From Planctomycetota bacterium (GTDB lineage Bacteria; Planctomycetota; Planctomycetia; Planctomycetales; Planctomycetaceae): a stretch of 12,311 nt of DNA. The first letter of the stretch is position 1. The number at the start of each line of letters is the position of its first letter. The DNA is taken from assembly GCA_024278285.1 (NCBI GenBank), contig JAJRTM010000066.1:1-12311 (forward strand). Direction: 5' to 3'. Below, piece after piece: positions 6,410-12,311 of this stretch. A program made the translations under genes and the position numbers. A model generated the notes under the pieces. That model was not told the DNA's origin, did no database searches, and worked only from the letters and a program-made list of their open reading frames with translations.

Positions 6410-6448
6410 AACAAATCTTTTTACACTTGGATCCCCTGGGAGCCATTC

Positions 6449-6817
6449 ATGGTCAAAATGTTATTGGTCGATGATTCGCGAACCGTCCGACTTGTGGGTC
6501 GGCGCATCATGGACAAGTTTGGTTTTGAAGTCCACGAAGCGGAACATGGCGAAGACGCTTTGAAAGTTATTCGTGATCATCCAGATATTGATGCAGTCCT
6601 TTTGGACTGGAACATGCCTGTGATGAACGGCTTGGACTTCTTGAAAGCCCTTCGTTCTTTACCACTGCCCAAGCAACCTACCGTTATGATGTGTACCACC
6701 GAAAACGATATGGATCACATTATGCTGGCGATGGAAGCGGGCGCAAACGAGTACATTATGAAGCCGTTTACTGAAGATATTGTTCGTGACAAACTGGAAG
6801 TAGTAGGGATACTCTAA
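6449..6817 (+). CDS. cheY: CheY-like single-domain response regulator
   Basis: This 122-aa protein is a stand-alone receiver domain. The acidic pocket D8-D9, phosphoacceptor D53 in LLDWNMP, switch Thr (CTTEND, T83/T84) and K105 in MKPF are all present. There is no output domain, so it should act by binding a partner; in chemotaxis this is the flagellar switch, with phosphate coming from CheA. GGGAG lies 6 nt before the ATG. Its stop codon overlaps the cheB start in a TAATG, which indicates translational coupling. The CheY role rather than a general receiver is inferred from the cheB-cheR neighbours. Confidence 0.9.
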   Translation: MVKMLLVDDSRTVRLVGRRIMDKFGFEVHEAEHGEDALKVIRDHPDIDAVLLDWNMPVMNGLDFLKALRSLPLPKQPTVMMCTTENDMDHIMLAMEAGANEYIMKPFTEDIVRDKLEVVGIL

Positions 6818-7926
6818 TGTCGAAAATAGTTCGAGTACTGGTTGTCGATGACTCTGCGGTTGTTCGAGGCTTGTTGACGAAAACTCTTCAACAAGATCAG
6901 AACATCGAAGTCGCTGGCACCGCGATGCACGGGGAAGCTGCACTCTCCTGGATGAAAAAAAACCAGGTCGATGTGGTCGTGCTTGATGTCGAAATGCCTG
7001 TGATGGACGGACTGGAAACGTTGAAGAACATTCAACGGGACTATCCGAAAGTTAAAGTCATTATGGCGAGCGGTCTGACTTCTTCAGGAGCAAAAATCAC
7101 GATGCAGGCTCTCTCGTTGGGAGCAGCGGAATGTATCGCCAAGCCGACCGCCAAAAGTGCATCCGAAGCGATGGCAACGGTTGCGAAAGAATTGATTCCA
7201 TTGGTCAAAGGTCTCGGGGGGCTTTCTCCTGAACCGATTCATGGGGCAAAAGCTGCACCGAGTGTTGCTCGACCAGCCAGGAAACCATTGGTTACCAATC
7301 CTTTCAGCAAAACTCGCAAAACCGCATTGCCAATCGTTCCACCGAAATTGTTGATTATTGGATCAAGCACCGGCGGACCGAATGCACTCAACAAAGTGTT
7401 ATGCGATTTGGGGCCAGACTTTTCAACACCGATTTTAATCGTGCAGCACATGCCTCCGATGTTTACCGGAATTCTTGCCAAGCACTTGCAGCAAGATACC
7501 GGTCGCACAACGAACGAGGCTAAGCATGGCGAGTTTGTCGAACCGGGAACAACTTATGTTGCACCGGGCGGCTTTCACATGAAAGTGCGAGAGTTAAGCG
7601 GCGAACAAATGCAACTCGAACTGAACGAACAGCCTGAAGAACATTATTGCAGACCGTCTGTGAATCCGATGTTCCGCAGTGCGTCCAAAGTAGCGGGCAA
7701 AAGAATTTTAGCAGTGATGCTGACCGGGATGGGCAGCGATGGTCTCGAAGGAACACGAGAAGTTGTGGAAGCGGGCGGCTACGTACTGGCGCAGGATGAA
7801 CAATCCAGTGTCGTATGGGGAATGCCCGGAGCAATAGCCGCTGAGGATCTTCCTCACGAAATCTTACCTTTGGACCAAATTGGTTCACGCATCAAAAAAC
7901 TGTGTCACATAAAGGCAATATGCTAA
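6817..7926 (+). CDS. cheB: Chemotaxis response regulator protein-glutamate methylesterase
   Basis: This full-length CheB has 369 aa. The N-terminal receiver (about 5-125) has DD at 11-12, phosphoacceptor D57 in VLDVEMPVMDG and K109 in AKPT. A linker of about 50 residues follows. The C-terminal methylesterase/deamidase domain (about 176-365) carries the serine-hydrolase triad: Ser in GSSTGG (S184), His in QHMPP (H211) and Asp in TGMGSDG (D308). It removes methyl groups from receptor glutamates and deamidates glutamines when phosphorylated by CheA, opposing CheR. Its ATG overlaps the cheY stop and its stop overlaps the cheR ATG, both as TAATG, so the three proteins are likely made in coupled fashion. 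No catalytic residue is missing. Confidence 0.96.
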   Translation: MSKIVRVLVVDDSAVVRGLLTKTLQQDQNIEVAGTAMHGEAALSWMKKNQVDVVVLDVEMPVMDGLETLKNIQRDYPKVKVIMASGLTSSGAKITMQALSLGAAECIAKPTAKSASEAMATVAKELIPLVKGLGGLSPEPIHGAKAAPSVARPARKPLVTNPFSKTRKTALPIVPPKLLIIGSSTGGPNALNKVLCDLGPDFSTPILIVQHMPPMFTGILAKHLQQDTGRTTNEAKHGEFVEPGTTYVAPGGFHMKVRELSGEQMQLELNEQPEEHYCRPSVNPMFRSASKVAGKRILAVMLTGMGSDGLEGTREVVEAGGYVLAQDEQSSVVWGMPGAIAAEDLPHEILPLDQIGSRIKKLCHIKAIC

Positions 7927-8783
7927 TGGATCCTTCAGATTATGAATTCCTGTCTAATTTCCTCATGAAAGCTTCGGGGTTAAACCTGGGCGAGGGGAAA
8001 GCGTACCTTCTCGAATCGCGTCTTATACCGGTGGCTCAAAGCCTCGGTTTAAGCGGCATCGAAGAGTTGGTGCAGGCAGTCAAGACAATGCCAACTCCCC
8101 AATTGAAAACTTCGATCATCGAAGCGATGACGACGAACGAAACTCTCTTCTTCAGAGATAAAAAACCGTTCAACGAACTTGCAGATTTGATGATGCCCAA
8201 AATCCTGGAAGCAAAAAAACTGCAACGCAAGATTCGCATCTGGTGTGCAGCAAGTTCTTCCGGGCAAGAGCCTTATTCAATCGCAATGCAGCTCAAGGAA
8301 TGTATTCCAGAACTGAGTGCTGGTTGGAATGTGGAAATTGTCGCGACCGATCTCGACAATCAAATTCTCGCCAAGGCTAAAGAAGGGCAGTATACTCAGT
8401 TTGAAGTCCAGCGTGGCTTATCGATTCAAATGCTGATGAAGTATTTTGAAAAGAACGATCAAGGCTGGCAGATCAAGCCGGAAATTCGCAACTGTGTTAC
8501 ATGGAAGCAATTAAACCTGCTCGATTCTTTTAATCATCTGGGGCAGTTCGATGTTATCTTCTGCAGAAACGTGTTGATCTACTTCGATACAGATCGCAAA
8601 AAACAGATTCTGGATCGCATGGCACCTCAGCTTCCCAAGCACGGATACCTTGTCCTTGGTGGAGCAGAAACAGTCCTCGGGATTTGCGACAGTTTCAATC
8701 GAGCCAAAGATTACCGAGCCGCTGTCTACAACCCTGCCCACGCAGGCATCGGGCTGGCAGGAACCGCTTCGATCAGAAAATAA
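7926..8783 (+). CDS. cheR: Chemotaxis protein methyltransferase
   Basis: This 285-aa SAM-dependent methyltransferase methylates glutamates of chemoreceptors. An N-terminal helical domain (about 1-70) is followed by TTNETLFFRD (69-78), the SAM-binding WCAASSSGQEPYSIAM (106-121), the acidic ATDLD (140-144), VIFCRNVLIYFD (210-221) and LGGAE (244-248), all hallmarks of CheR. Starts at 7902 (GTG) and 7920 (ATG) are also in frame. The ATG at 7926 is preferred because it recreates the TAATG overlap seen between cheY and cheB, has AAAGG about 10 nt upstream, and gives the usual family N-terminus (MDPSDYEFL). It is the last gene of the operon; a strong terminator follows 32 nt after its stop codon. 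Confidence 0.96.
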   Translation: MDPSDYEFLSNFLMKASGLNLGEGKAYLLESRLIPVAQSLGLSGIEELVQAVKTMPTPQLKTSIIEAMTTNETLFFRDKKPFNELADLMMPKILEAKKLQRKIRIWCAASSSGQEPYSIAMQLKECIPELSAGWNVEIVATDLDNQILAKAKEGQYTQFEVQRGLSIQMLMKYFEKNDQGWQIKPEIRNCVTWKQLNLLDSFNHLGQFDVIFCRNVLIYFDTDRKKQILDRMAPQLPKHGYLVLGGAETVLGICDSFNRAKDYRAAVYNPAHAGIGLAGTASIRK

Positions 8784-8815
8784 GATGTCTGATCATTGCT
8801 TGACAAGATAAGTTC

Positions 8816-8855
8816 AAACGCCGCGTACTCTTAAAGAGTACGCGGCGTTTTTTTT
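8816..8855 (+). terminator. Strong intrinsic terminator of the che operon
   Basis: A perfect 15-bp stem, AAACGCCGCGTACTC (8816-8830) with its complement at 8836-8850, closes a TTAAA loop and runs into eight consecutive T. Because the A/T ends are symmetrical only at the stem base, it works best on the plus strand, ending cheYBR transcription. Confidence 0.96.
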
Positions 8856-8873
8856 ATTGGTGCCTTATCAAAT

Positions 8874-8904
<31 letters not shown>

Positions 8905-9007
8905 AGATCGCGGAACTGATGGTGGAATCTTCTGGAAGAGTAAGCCGTTGTTTCAGAATTTGAGTGATGTTTTATTCGTCTAAAACTCTACAACAATAGG
9001 ATTGCAT

Positions 9008-9124
9008 CTCGTTACCAAGCTCCTGCTTCCTATTAGTGTCATTCTTTTCATCTGAAGATGGCTCCGTTGGCGGGAAGCAGGAACTTCTGTCCCGTGCGTT
9101 CCCAAAGAGGACTTTGGGAACGAG
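9008..9124. repeat. Composite 117-bp inverted-repeat element
   Basis: Outer ends CTCGTTACCAA (9008-9018) and TTGGGAACGAG (9114-9124) are inverted copies with one mismatch. Inside lie a perfect 10-bp inverted pair (TCCTGCTTCC at 9021-9030 and 9073-9082) and, at the right end, a perfect 11-bp hairpin CGTTCCCAAAG-agga-CTTTGGGAACG (9097-9122). It contains no gene. The nested structure looks like a decayed MITE-like element or two palindromic repeats inserted next to each other. Confidence 0.65.
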
Positions 9125-9318
9125 TATGGATGCGATTTTTTTTGTTCATCCGATTCCATCACGCTATTTTGACAGGAGAGTGAAAAATAGGCGACACTTG
9201 CAAGCGGCGGTGAAATTTGTAACGCTGTCTCTCTTCTCAGCGAGAATGTTTCATGCAAGTAGCATGGTGGCAGAAATAACTGAAAACAACATATCTCAAT
9301 CAATAAAGGAGAGTCAGT

Positions 9319-9759
9319 ATGAGTGCAGAACAAAAAGCAGGCGAATTGGGGTTAACTTTTACACCAGTTGAACCAGGATACCTTAACTTATGTATTCAAA
9401 CGGGAAACCTGCTGATGACATCTGGTCATGTCAGCGATCTAAAAGGAAAGCTGGGCGACGGCGTCAGTGTTGAACAAGGGTACGATGCGGCTCGTGATTG
9501 TATGGTAAAGATCTTAAATTCCGTCCGAAGCAGCCATGGCACACTGGATGGCTTGAAAGTGATCAAACTGCTCGGCTGTGTGAATTCCACCTTGGACTTC
9601 ACCGATCAGCATTTAGTTATCAATGGTGCTTCTGATTTATTACACGAACTCTACGGCAAGGAAGGGGACGGTTTTCACGCTCGCAGTGCACTCGGTTTTG
9701 CCGCCCTGCCCACCGGAGTCGCCGTTGAAGTTGAAGCGATATTCGAAATTATTGAATAA
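9319..9759 (+). CDS. RidA/YjgF/YER057c/UK114 family protein
   Basis: This 146-aa protein belongs to the RidA superfamily, in the longer subgroup with a C-terminal signature HARSALGFAALPTGVAVEVEAIFEI. The conserved Arg (R122) is the residue that binds the substrate carboxylate in RidA enzymes. LLMTSGHVSD (31-40) is the other characteristic block, and the region around residues 55-95 forms the usual helix and strand. RidA proper hydrolyses reactive enamine/imine intermediates released by PLP enzymes, but many members of this subgroup have no assigned activity, so the deaminase role is only possible. The start is well supported by AAAGGAGAG 6-7 nt upstream. It stands alone, with repeat elements on both sides, and no operon partner is evident. 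Confidence 0.9.
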   Translation: MSAEQKAGELGLTFTPVEPGYLNLCIQTGNLLMTSGHVSDLKGKLGDGVSVEQGYDAARDCMVKILNSVRSSHGTLDGLKVIKLLGCVNSTLDFTDQHLVINGASDLLHELYGKEGDGFHARSALGFAALPTGVAVEVEAIFEIIE

Positions 9760-9804
9760 ACAACATTGATCAAACAATAACTGCCACATCTGCAGTTTAT
9801 GTTT

Positions 9805-9943
9805 CGTAGGATGGCGTGCTTGCACCCATCTTCGCGTGCCGAGTTGTGTTCAATAACACAATAGAGTTGGAACTGTTACAATCCGACGGTAATTTTACGA
9901 AATAGTAGAGCGTATTTGATGGGTGCAAGCACGCCATCCTACG
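9805..9943. repeat. 139-bp inverted-repeat element with perfect 26-bp arms
   Basis: Arms at 9805-9830 and 9918-9943 are perfect inverted copies, starting CGTAGGATGG on the outside and ending CACCCATC inside. They flank 87 bp of AT-rich sequence with no gene. There is no transposase, so it would be a non-autonomous MITE-like or palindromic repeat. The perfect match suggests recent insertion or ongoing gene conversion. It produces misleading in-frame start codons on both strands, both giving MQARHPT. Confidence 0.9.
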
Positions 9944-10015
9944 GGTCAAAGGCACGACAGTAATTATTTGAACGAGTCTGCTTACCCGACGATTCCCGAT
10001 GCAAGGACGCCTCTA

Positions 10016-11305
10016 ATGCGAATATTATTTTTTGAACCTGATCAGGCCGAATGTTTCTCTCCGATTGTGCTGGCTCGTCCTGTGTTCGAATTACTTTGCG
10101 GAACTCGTTCTGTCCGCAGGCGTGTTTTGGATATACTGAAACCAGATTCATGGGGCGTTGTCGTCCGCCCGCATCTCGAAGATATTTATCGTCTTGAGTA
10201 TCCCGAGGCTCATGTCAACGATGCTGACTGGATCAATCAGGAAGAGATCATTATCATCAATGGGCTTTGGATTGGCGATCCGCATCAACTGCAAAAACTC
10301 TCTGTGGATAATCCTGTTTTGAATTGCAATCGTGAAGCTGCTGCTCTGCTTCGATCACAAGACGATGCCGCTTTCGATAAAAATAATCTGAGAGAATCAA
10401 TCAATTCAGCTTTTACAAATGGTGCAGCAACTTCTGATGAATCTGAGCAATCTGGCACGATTCTGCATTTTCCGTGGGAGTTGATTAAAAACAACGGCGA
10501 GACCATCGCTCTTGATTTCGAACTCTTTCAATACGACAAGCAAACATCATCATTGCCGAAAAACTTTGAGCAGTACGCAACACTTGAAGAACAGGCAAGA
10601 ATTTTTATCGATCCACAAGCTGAGCTGGAACCGTTCGTTTCCATCATTGCAAAAAATGGGCCGGTGATTGTTGAAGCGGGAGTGAAGATTCAGTCTTTCA
10701 CTCGTCTGGAAGGCCCCTGTTTTATCGGCGAGCAAACACAACTGTTTCGAGCCAACATCCGCGAAGAGACATCCATCGGTCCGGTTTGCAGAGTTGGCGG
10801 CGAAATTGAAGGAAGTATTATTCATGGCTTCGCGAATAAATACCACGATGGTTTTTTGGGGCATAGCTACGTTTGTCCGTGGGTTAACCTGGGAGCGCTC
10901 ACCACGAATAGCGATTTGAAAAATGATTATTCCAATGTAAAAATCCCCATCGCTCAGCAGTACCTTGATACCGGAGACAGAAAAATCGGCTGCTTCATTG
11001 GTGATCATGCCAAAACGGCCATCGGCACATTGTTCAATACCGGATCGAACGTTGGAGTGATGGCGATGGTTCTTCCTGCTGGCAAGTTATGCCCCAAGCA
11101 TATCCCCAGTTTTTGCAGACTGTGGCACGGCAAGCTCGATGCCGAATGCAATTTTGATGCTGCCTGCCAAACCGCAGCAACAGCCATGGGAAGACGCAAT
11201 CAAAACTTTACCGAAACGCATCGCAAACTCTTCGAAAATATCCGTCAGATTACGCAACCAGAACGAAACGATGTTTGCAGATGGAACGTCAGTATTAATT
11301 CATAA
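10016..11305 (+). CDS. GlmU-like sugar nucleotidyltransferase/acyltransferase (NTP_transf_4 type)
   Basis: This 429-aa protein resembles the alternative GlmU family of Bacteroidetes and Planctomycetota. The N-terminal half (about 1-190) has the family opening MRILFFEPD, then FSPIVLARPVFELLCGTRSVRRR in place of the classical GxGTRM loop. The C-terminal half (about 195-365) is a left-handed beta-helix of hexapeptide repeats containing GFANKYHDGFLGHSY and WVNLGALTTNSDLKNDY, which are typical acyltransferase blocks. The likely role is UDP-N-acetylglucosamine or related nucleotide-sugar synthesis for the envelope; the exact substrate is not certain. An in-frame GTG at 9923 lies inside the repeat element and adds a non-family N-terminus. 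The ATG at 10016, with AAGGA 8 nt upstream, is chosen instead. Confidence 0.82.
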   Translation: MRILFFEPDQAECFSPIVLARPVFELLCGTRSVRRRVLDILKPDSWGVVVRPHLEDIYRLEYPEAHVNDADWINQEEIIIINGLWIGDPHQLQKLSVDNPVLNCNREAAALLRSQDDAAFDKNNLRESINSAFTNGAATSDESEQSGTILHFPWELIKNNGETIALDFELFQYDKQTSSLPKNFEQYATLEEQARIFIDPQAELEPFVSIIAKNGPVIVEAGVKIQSFTRLEGPCFIGEQTQLFRANIREETSIGPVCRVGGEIEGSIIHGFANKYHDGFLGHSYVCPWVNLGALTTNSDLKNDYSNVKIPIAQQYLDTGDRKIGCFIGDHAKTAIGTLFNTGSNVGVMAMVLPAGKLCPKHIPSFCRLWHGKLDAECNFDAACQTAATAMGRRNQNFTETHRKLFENIRQITQPERNDVCRWNVSINS

Positions 11306-11316
11306 TCGTTGATTCA

Positions 11317-11343
11317 TTTAGCCGCAAGCCGAAGGGGACCGCG
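11317..11343 (+). repeat. 27-nt dispersed repeat, copy 2
   Basis: This matches the minus strand of 2863-2889 at 23 of 27 bases with an intact CAAGCCGAAGG core. It lies directly after the GlmU-like gene and before a tandem repeat. Confidence 0.5.
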
Positions 11344-11351
11344 TCAACAGG

Positions 11352-11379
11352 TTTGCACTGTCAAATTTTCACTGTCAAA
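11352..11379 (+). repeat. Tandem 14-bp direct repeat upstream of the phosphatase gene
   Basis: TTTGCACTGTCAAA is followed directly by TTTTCACTGTCAAA, with one mismatch in 14. It ends 30 bp before the ATG and about 11 bp before a TTATAG (11391-11396) that could be a -10. The spacing would suit a regulator bound at two adjacent sites, but no protein is implicated. Confidence 0.55.
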
Positions 11380-11409
11380 AAACTAAGCTTTTATAGAAAA
11401 TAGAACAGA

Positions 11410-12054
11410 ATGCTCAATAAACCAGAAAATGATACCGCACTCATTTTATTAATTCGTCATGGAGCCACCGATGCGAATTTGCAAAGACCGTATATCCTGC
11501 AAGGTCGCAGTTTGAATGGGCCGTTGAGTCAGACAGGAATAGAACAGGTTTCTTCGGCTGGGGATTTTCTGAGCAATTTTCCGCTGGATCACGTTTACGC
11601 CAGTCCGATGGTACGTGCTCAACAATCGGCAGAATTGATCGCACAACATCATGGTCACACGGTAAAAACGATTGATGAAATTATCGAAGTTGATGTCGGC
11701 GACTGGGAATCGAAATCGTGGGATGTGATCATGCAGGAAGATCCCGAACAGTACAAACAATTCATGGCGAACCCGGCTGTCGTTCCCTACAAGGGAGGAG
11801 AATGTTACCGCGATGTGCAGCAACGGGTCGTTCCTGCATTCACAAAGTTGGCAGCCAGTCATCTGGGAGAAATGGTCGCGGTGGTGGCTCATAATGTTGT
11901 TAACCGAGCAATCCTGGCACATCTGCTTGCTCTCGATTTGAACCGAGCCAAAGACATCCGCCAGAATAACGCCTGTGTTAACATAATAAGATACAAGCAA
12001 AACAAACTGGAACTGATCACCCTGAATGCCGTTTTTCATCTGGGAGATGTTTAG
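11410..12054 (+). CDS. Histidine phosphatase family protein (phosphoglycerate-mutase-like)
   Basis: This 214-aa protein is a branch-1 histidine phosphatase. The catalytic RHG motif is LIRHGATD (R16, H17, G18), with H17 the residue that would be phosphorylated. The family motifs LSQTGIEQ (39-46), YASPMVRAQQSA (63-74, with conserved R69), the acid/base candidate in EVDVGDWE (E93) and the second catalytic His in VAHNVVNR (H161) are all present. The family includes cobalamin-pathway phosphatase CobC, fructose-2,6-bisphosphatase and broad-specificity phosphatases. Neighbours give no clue to the substrate, so no gene symbol is assigned. There is no signal peptide, so it should be cytoplasmic. The ATG has no clear Shine-Dalgarno site; a tandem 14-bp repeat lies just upstream. 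Confidence 0.92.
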   Translation: MLNKPENDTALILLIRHGATDANLQRPYILQGRSLNGPLSQTGIEQVSSAGDFLSNFPLDHVYASPMVRAQQSAELIAQHHGHTVKTIDEIIEVDVGDWESKSWDVIMQEDPEQYKQFMANPAVVPYKGGECYRDVQQRVVPAFTKLAASHLGEMVAVVAHNVVNRAILAHLLALDLNRAKDIRQNNACVNIIRYKQNKLELITLNAVFHLGDV

Positions 12055-12175
12055 TGCTTTGCCAAACTTGAATTTTAGGTTGCTGTTCTTTCGGCGATAT
12101 TGTTCACTTCCTGGGTAATATGAGTTTGTACCTGTTTGATGGCCCACTTGAAGATTAAGAATTGTGGCAGATGGT

Positions 12176-12204
12176 TTGAAACCTGTGGGCTGCTACGGTA
12201 CGCT
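12176..12204 (+). promoter_or_regulatory. Candidate promoter for the last gene
   Basis: TTGAAA (12176-12181) and TACGCT (12199-12204) are separated by 17 bp, about 65 nt before the ATG at 12269. The -35 is good and the -10 poor. I see no recognisable SAM or other riboswitch in the 214-bp gap. Confidence 0.3.
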
Positions 12205-12268
12205 TCTGGGAACTAAAATGTTAACTCATCGATTCATTAAATAACGAACAAAAAACAGAGGAACCACA

Positions 12269-12311
12269 ATGAGCGAAGCACCAGAATATCATCTTGGCAC
12301 ACAATGCGTAC
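12269..12311 (+). CDS. N-terminal fragment, possibly a Cys/Met metabolism PLP-dependent enzyme
   Basis: Only 14 codons are visible before the window ends: MSEAPEYHLGTQCV. AGAGGA lies about 6 nt upstream of the ATG, so the start is well supported. The short Y-x-L/F-G-T-x-x-V pattern resembles the N-terminus of O-acetylhomoserine sulfhydrylase/cystathionine gamma-synthase enzymes, which often continue with HAGQ. With so few residues this is a guess at family level. Confidence 0.45.
   Translation, partial: MSEAPEYHLGTQCV

Noticed and set aside
6219..6446. Minus-strand frame of 75 codons in the gap upstream of cheY
   Set aside because: There is no ribosome site or recognisable motif, and it covers the region expected to hold the che promoter.
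9036..9371. Plus-strand frame of 111 codons in the gap before RidA
   Set aside because: It crosses the repeat element and overlaps the well-supported RidA start in another frame, with no domain or plausible start signal.
9640..9825. Minus-strand frame of 61 codons, also beginning MQARHPT
   Set aside because: It starts in the other arm of the same inverted repeat and then runs antisense through RidA; the shared start is a consequence of the palindrome.
9923..10015. Extended GTG start giving the GlmU-like protein a 31-residue extra N-terminus beginning MQARHPT
   Set aside because: The extension is encoded by one arm of the inverted repeat and by non-conserved sequence. The family N-terminus MRILFFEPD starts at 10016, which has a ribosome site.
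11449..12147. Minus-strand frame of 232 codons opposite the histidine phosphatase
   Set aside because: The sense strand encodes all catalytic motifs of the phosphatase, so this is an antisense shadow.
12055..12268. Possible SAM riboswitch ahead of a putative sulfur-metabolism gene
   Set aside because: None of the conserved SAM-I or SAM-II core pattern or pairing is visible, and the downstream gene identity itself rests on 14 residues.

Overview
The window reads as a chromosome segment from a member of the Planctomycetota (about 48-50% G+C by eye). This is an inference from several features together: an FHA protein with a Pro/Tyr/Gln-rich tail, a membrane-anchored GTPase, an unusual GlmU-like protein of the NTP_transf_4 type, a short ECF sigma factor followed by a one-pass membrane protein, and intergenic gaps filled with long palindromic repeats. 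Shine-Dalgarno sites are present for many genes but weak or absent for several. Genus cannot be given.

Layout. Positions 1-2231 are on the minus strand: the start of a HigA-type antitoxin (cut by the window edge), its HigB toxin with a compact operator/promoter, and a 598-aa GTPase with a C-terminal membrane hairpin. A 118-bp divergent region holds overlapping -10 elements and separates the GTPase from a 144-aa protein of unknown function on the plus strand. Everything from there onward is on the plus strand. After a 537-bp gap come an FHA-domain protein, a 66-aa small protein, an ECF sigma factor and a probable membrane-bound regulator of it. The last two are separated by a 77-bp inverted-repeat element.

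Positions 6449-8783 hold a compact chemotaxis operon (CheY, CheB, CheR). Both junctions are TAATG stop/start overlaps, and a very strong terminator follows. No cheA, cheW or receptor gene is present here, so the rest of the pathway must be encoded elsewhere. A repeat-filled gap leads to a RidA-family gene, then a second inverted-repeat element with perfect 26-bp arms, a GlmU-like nucleotidyltransferase/acyltransferase, a histidine phosphatase, and the first 14 codons of a last gene that may be a trans-sulfuration enzyme.

Most genes are recognisable housekeeping or regulatory functions. I see no defence island, CRISPR, prophage or complete insertion sequence. The observations most worth following are the GTPase with degenerate G3/G4 motifs, the sigma-factor partner without a zinc anti-sigma motif, the predicted leaderless higB transcript, and the four different intergenic repeat families, some of which sit between genes that probably work together.
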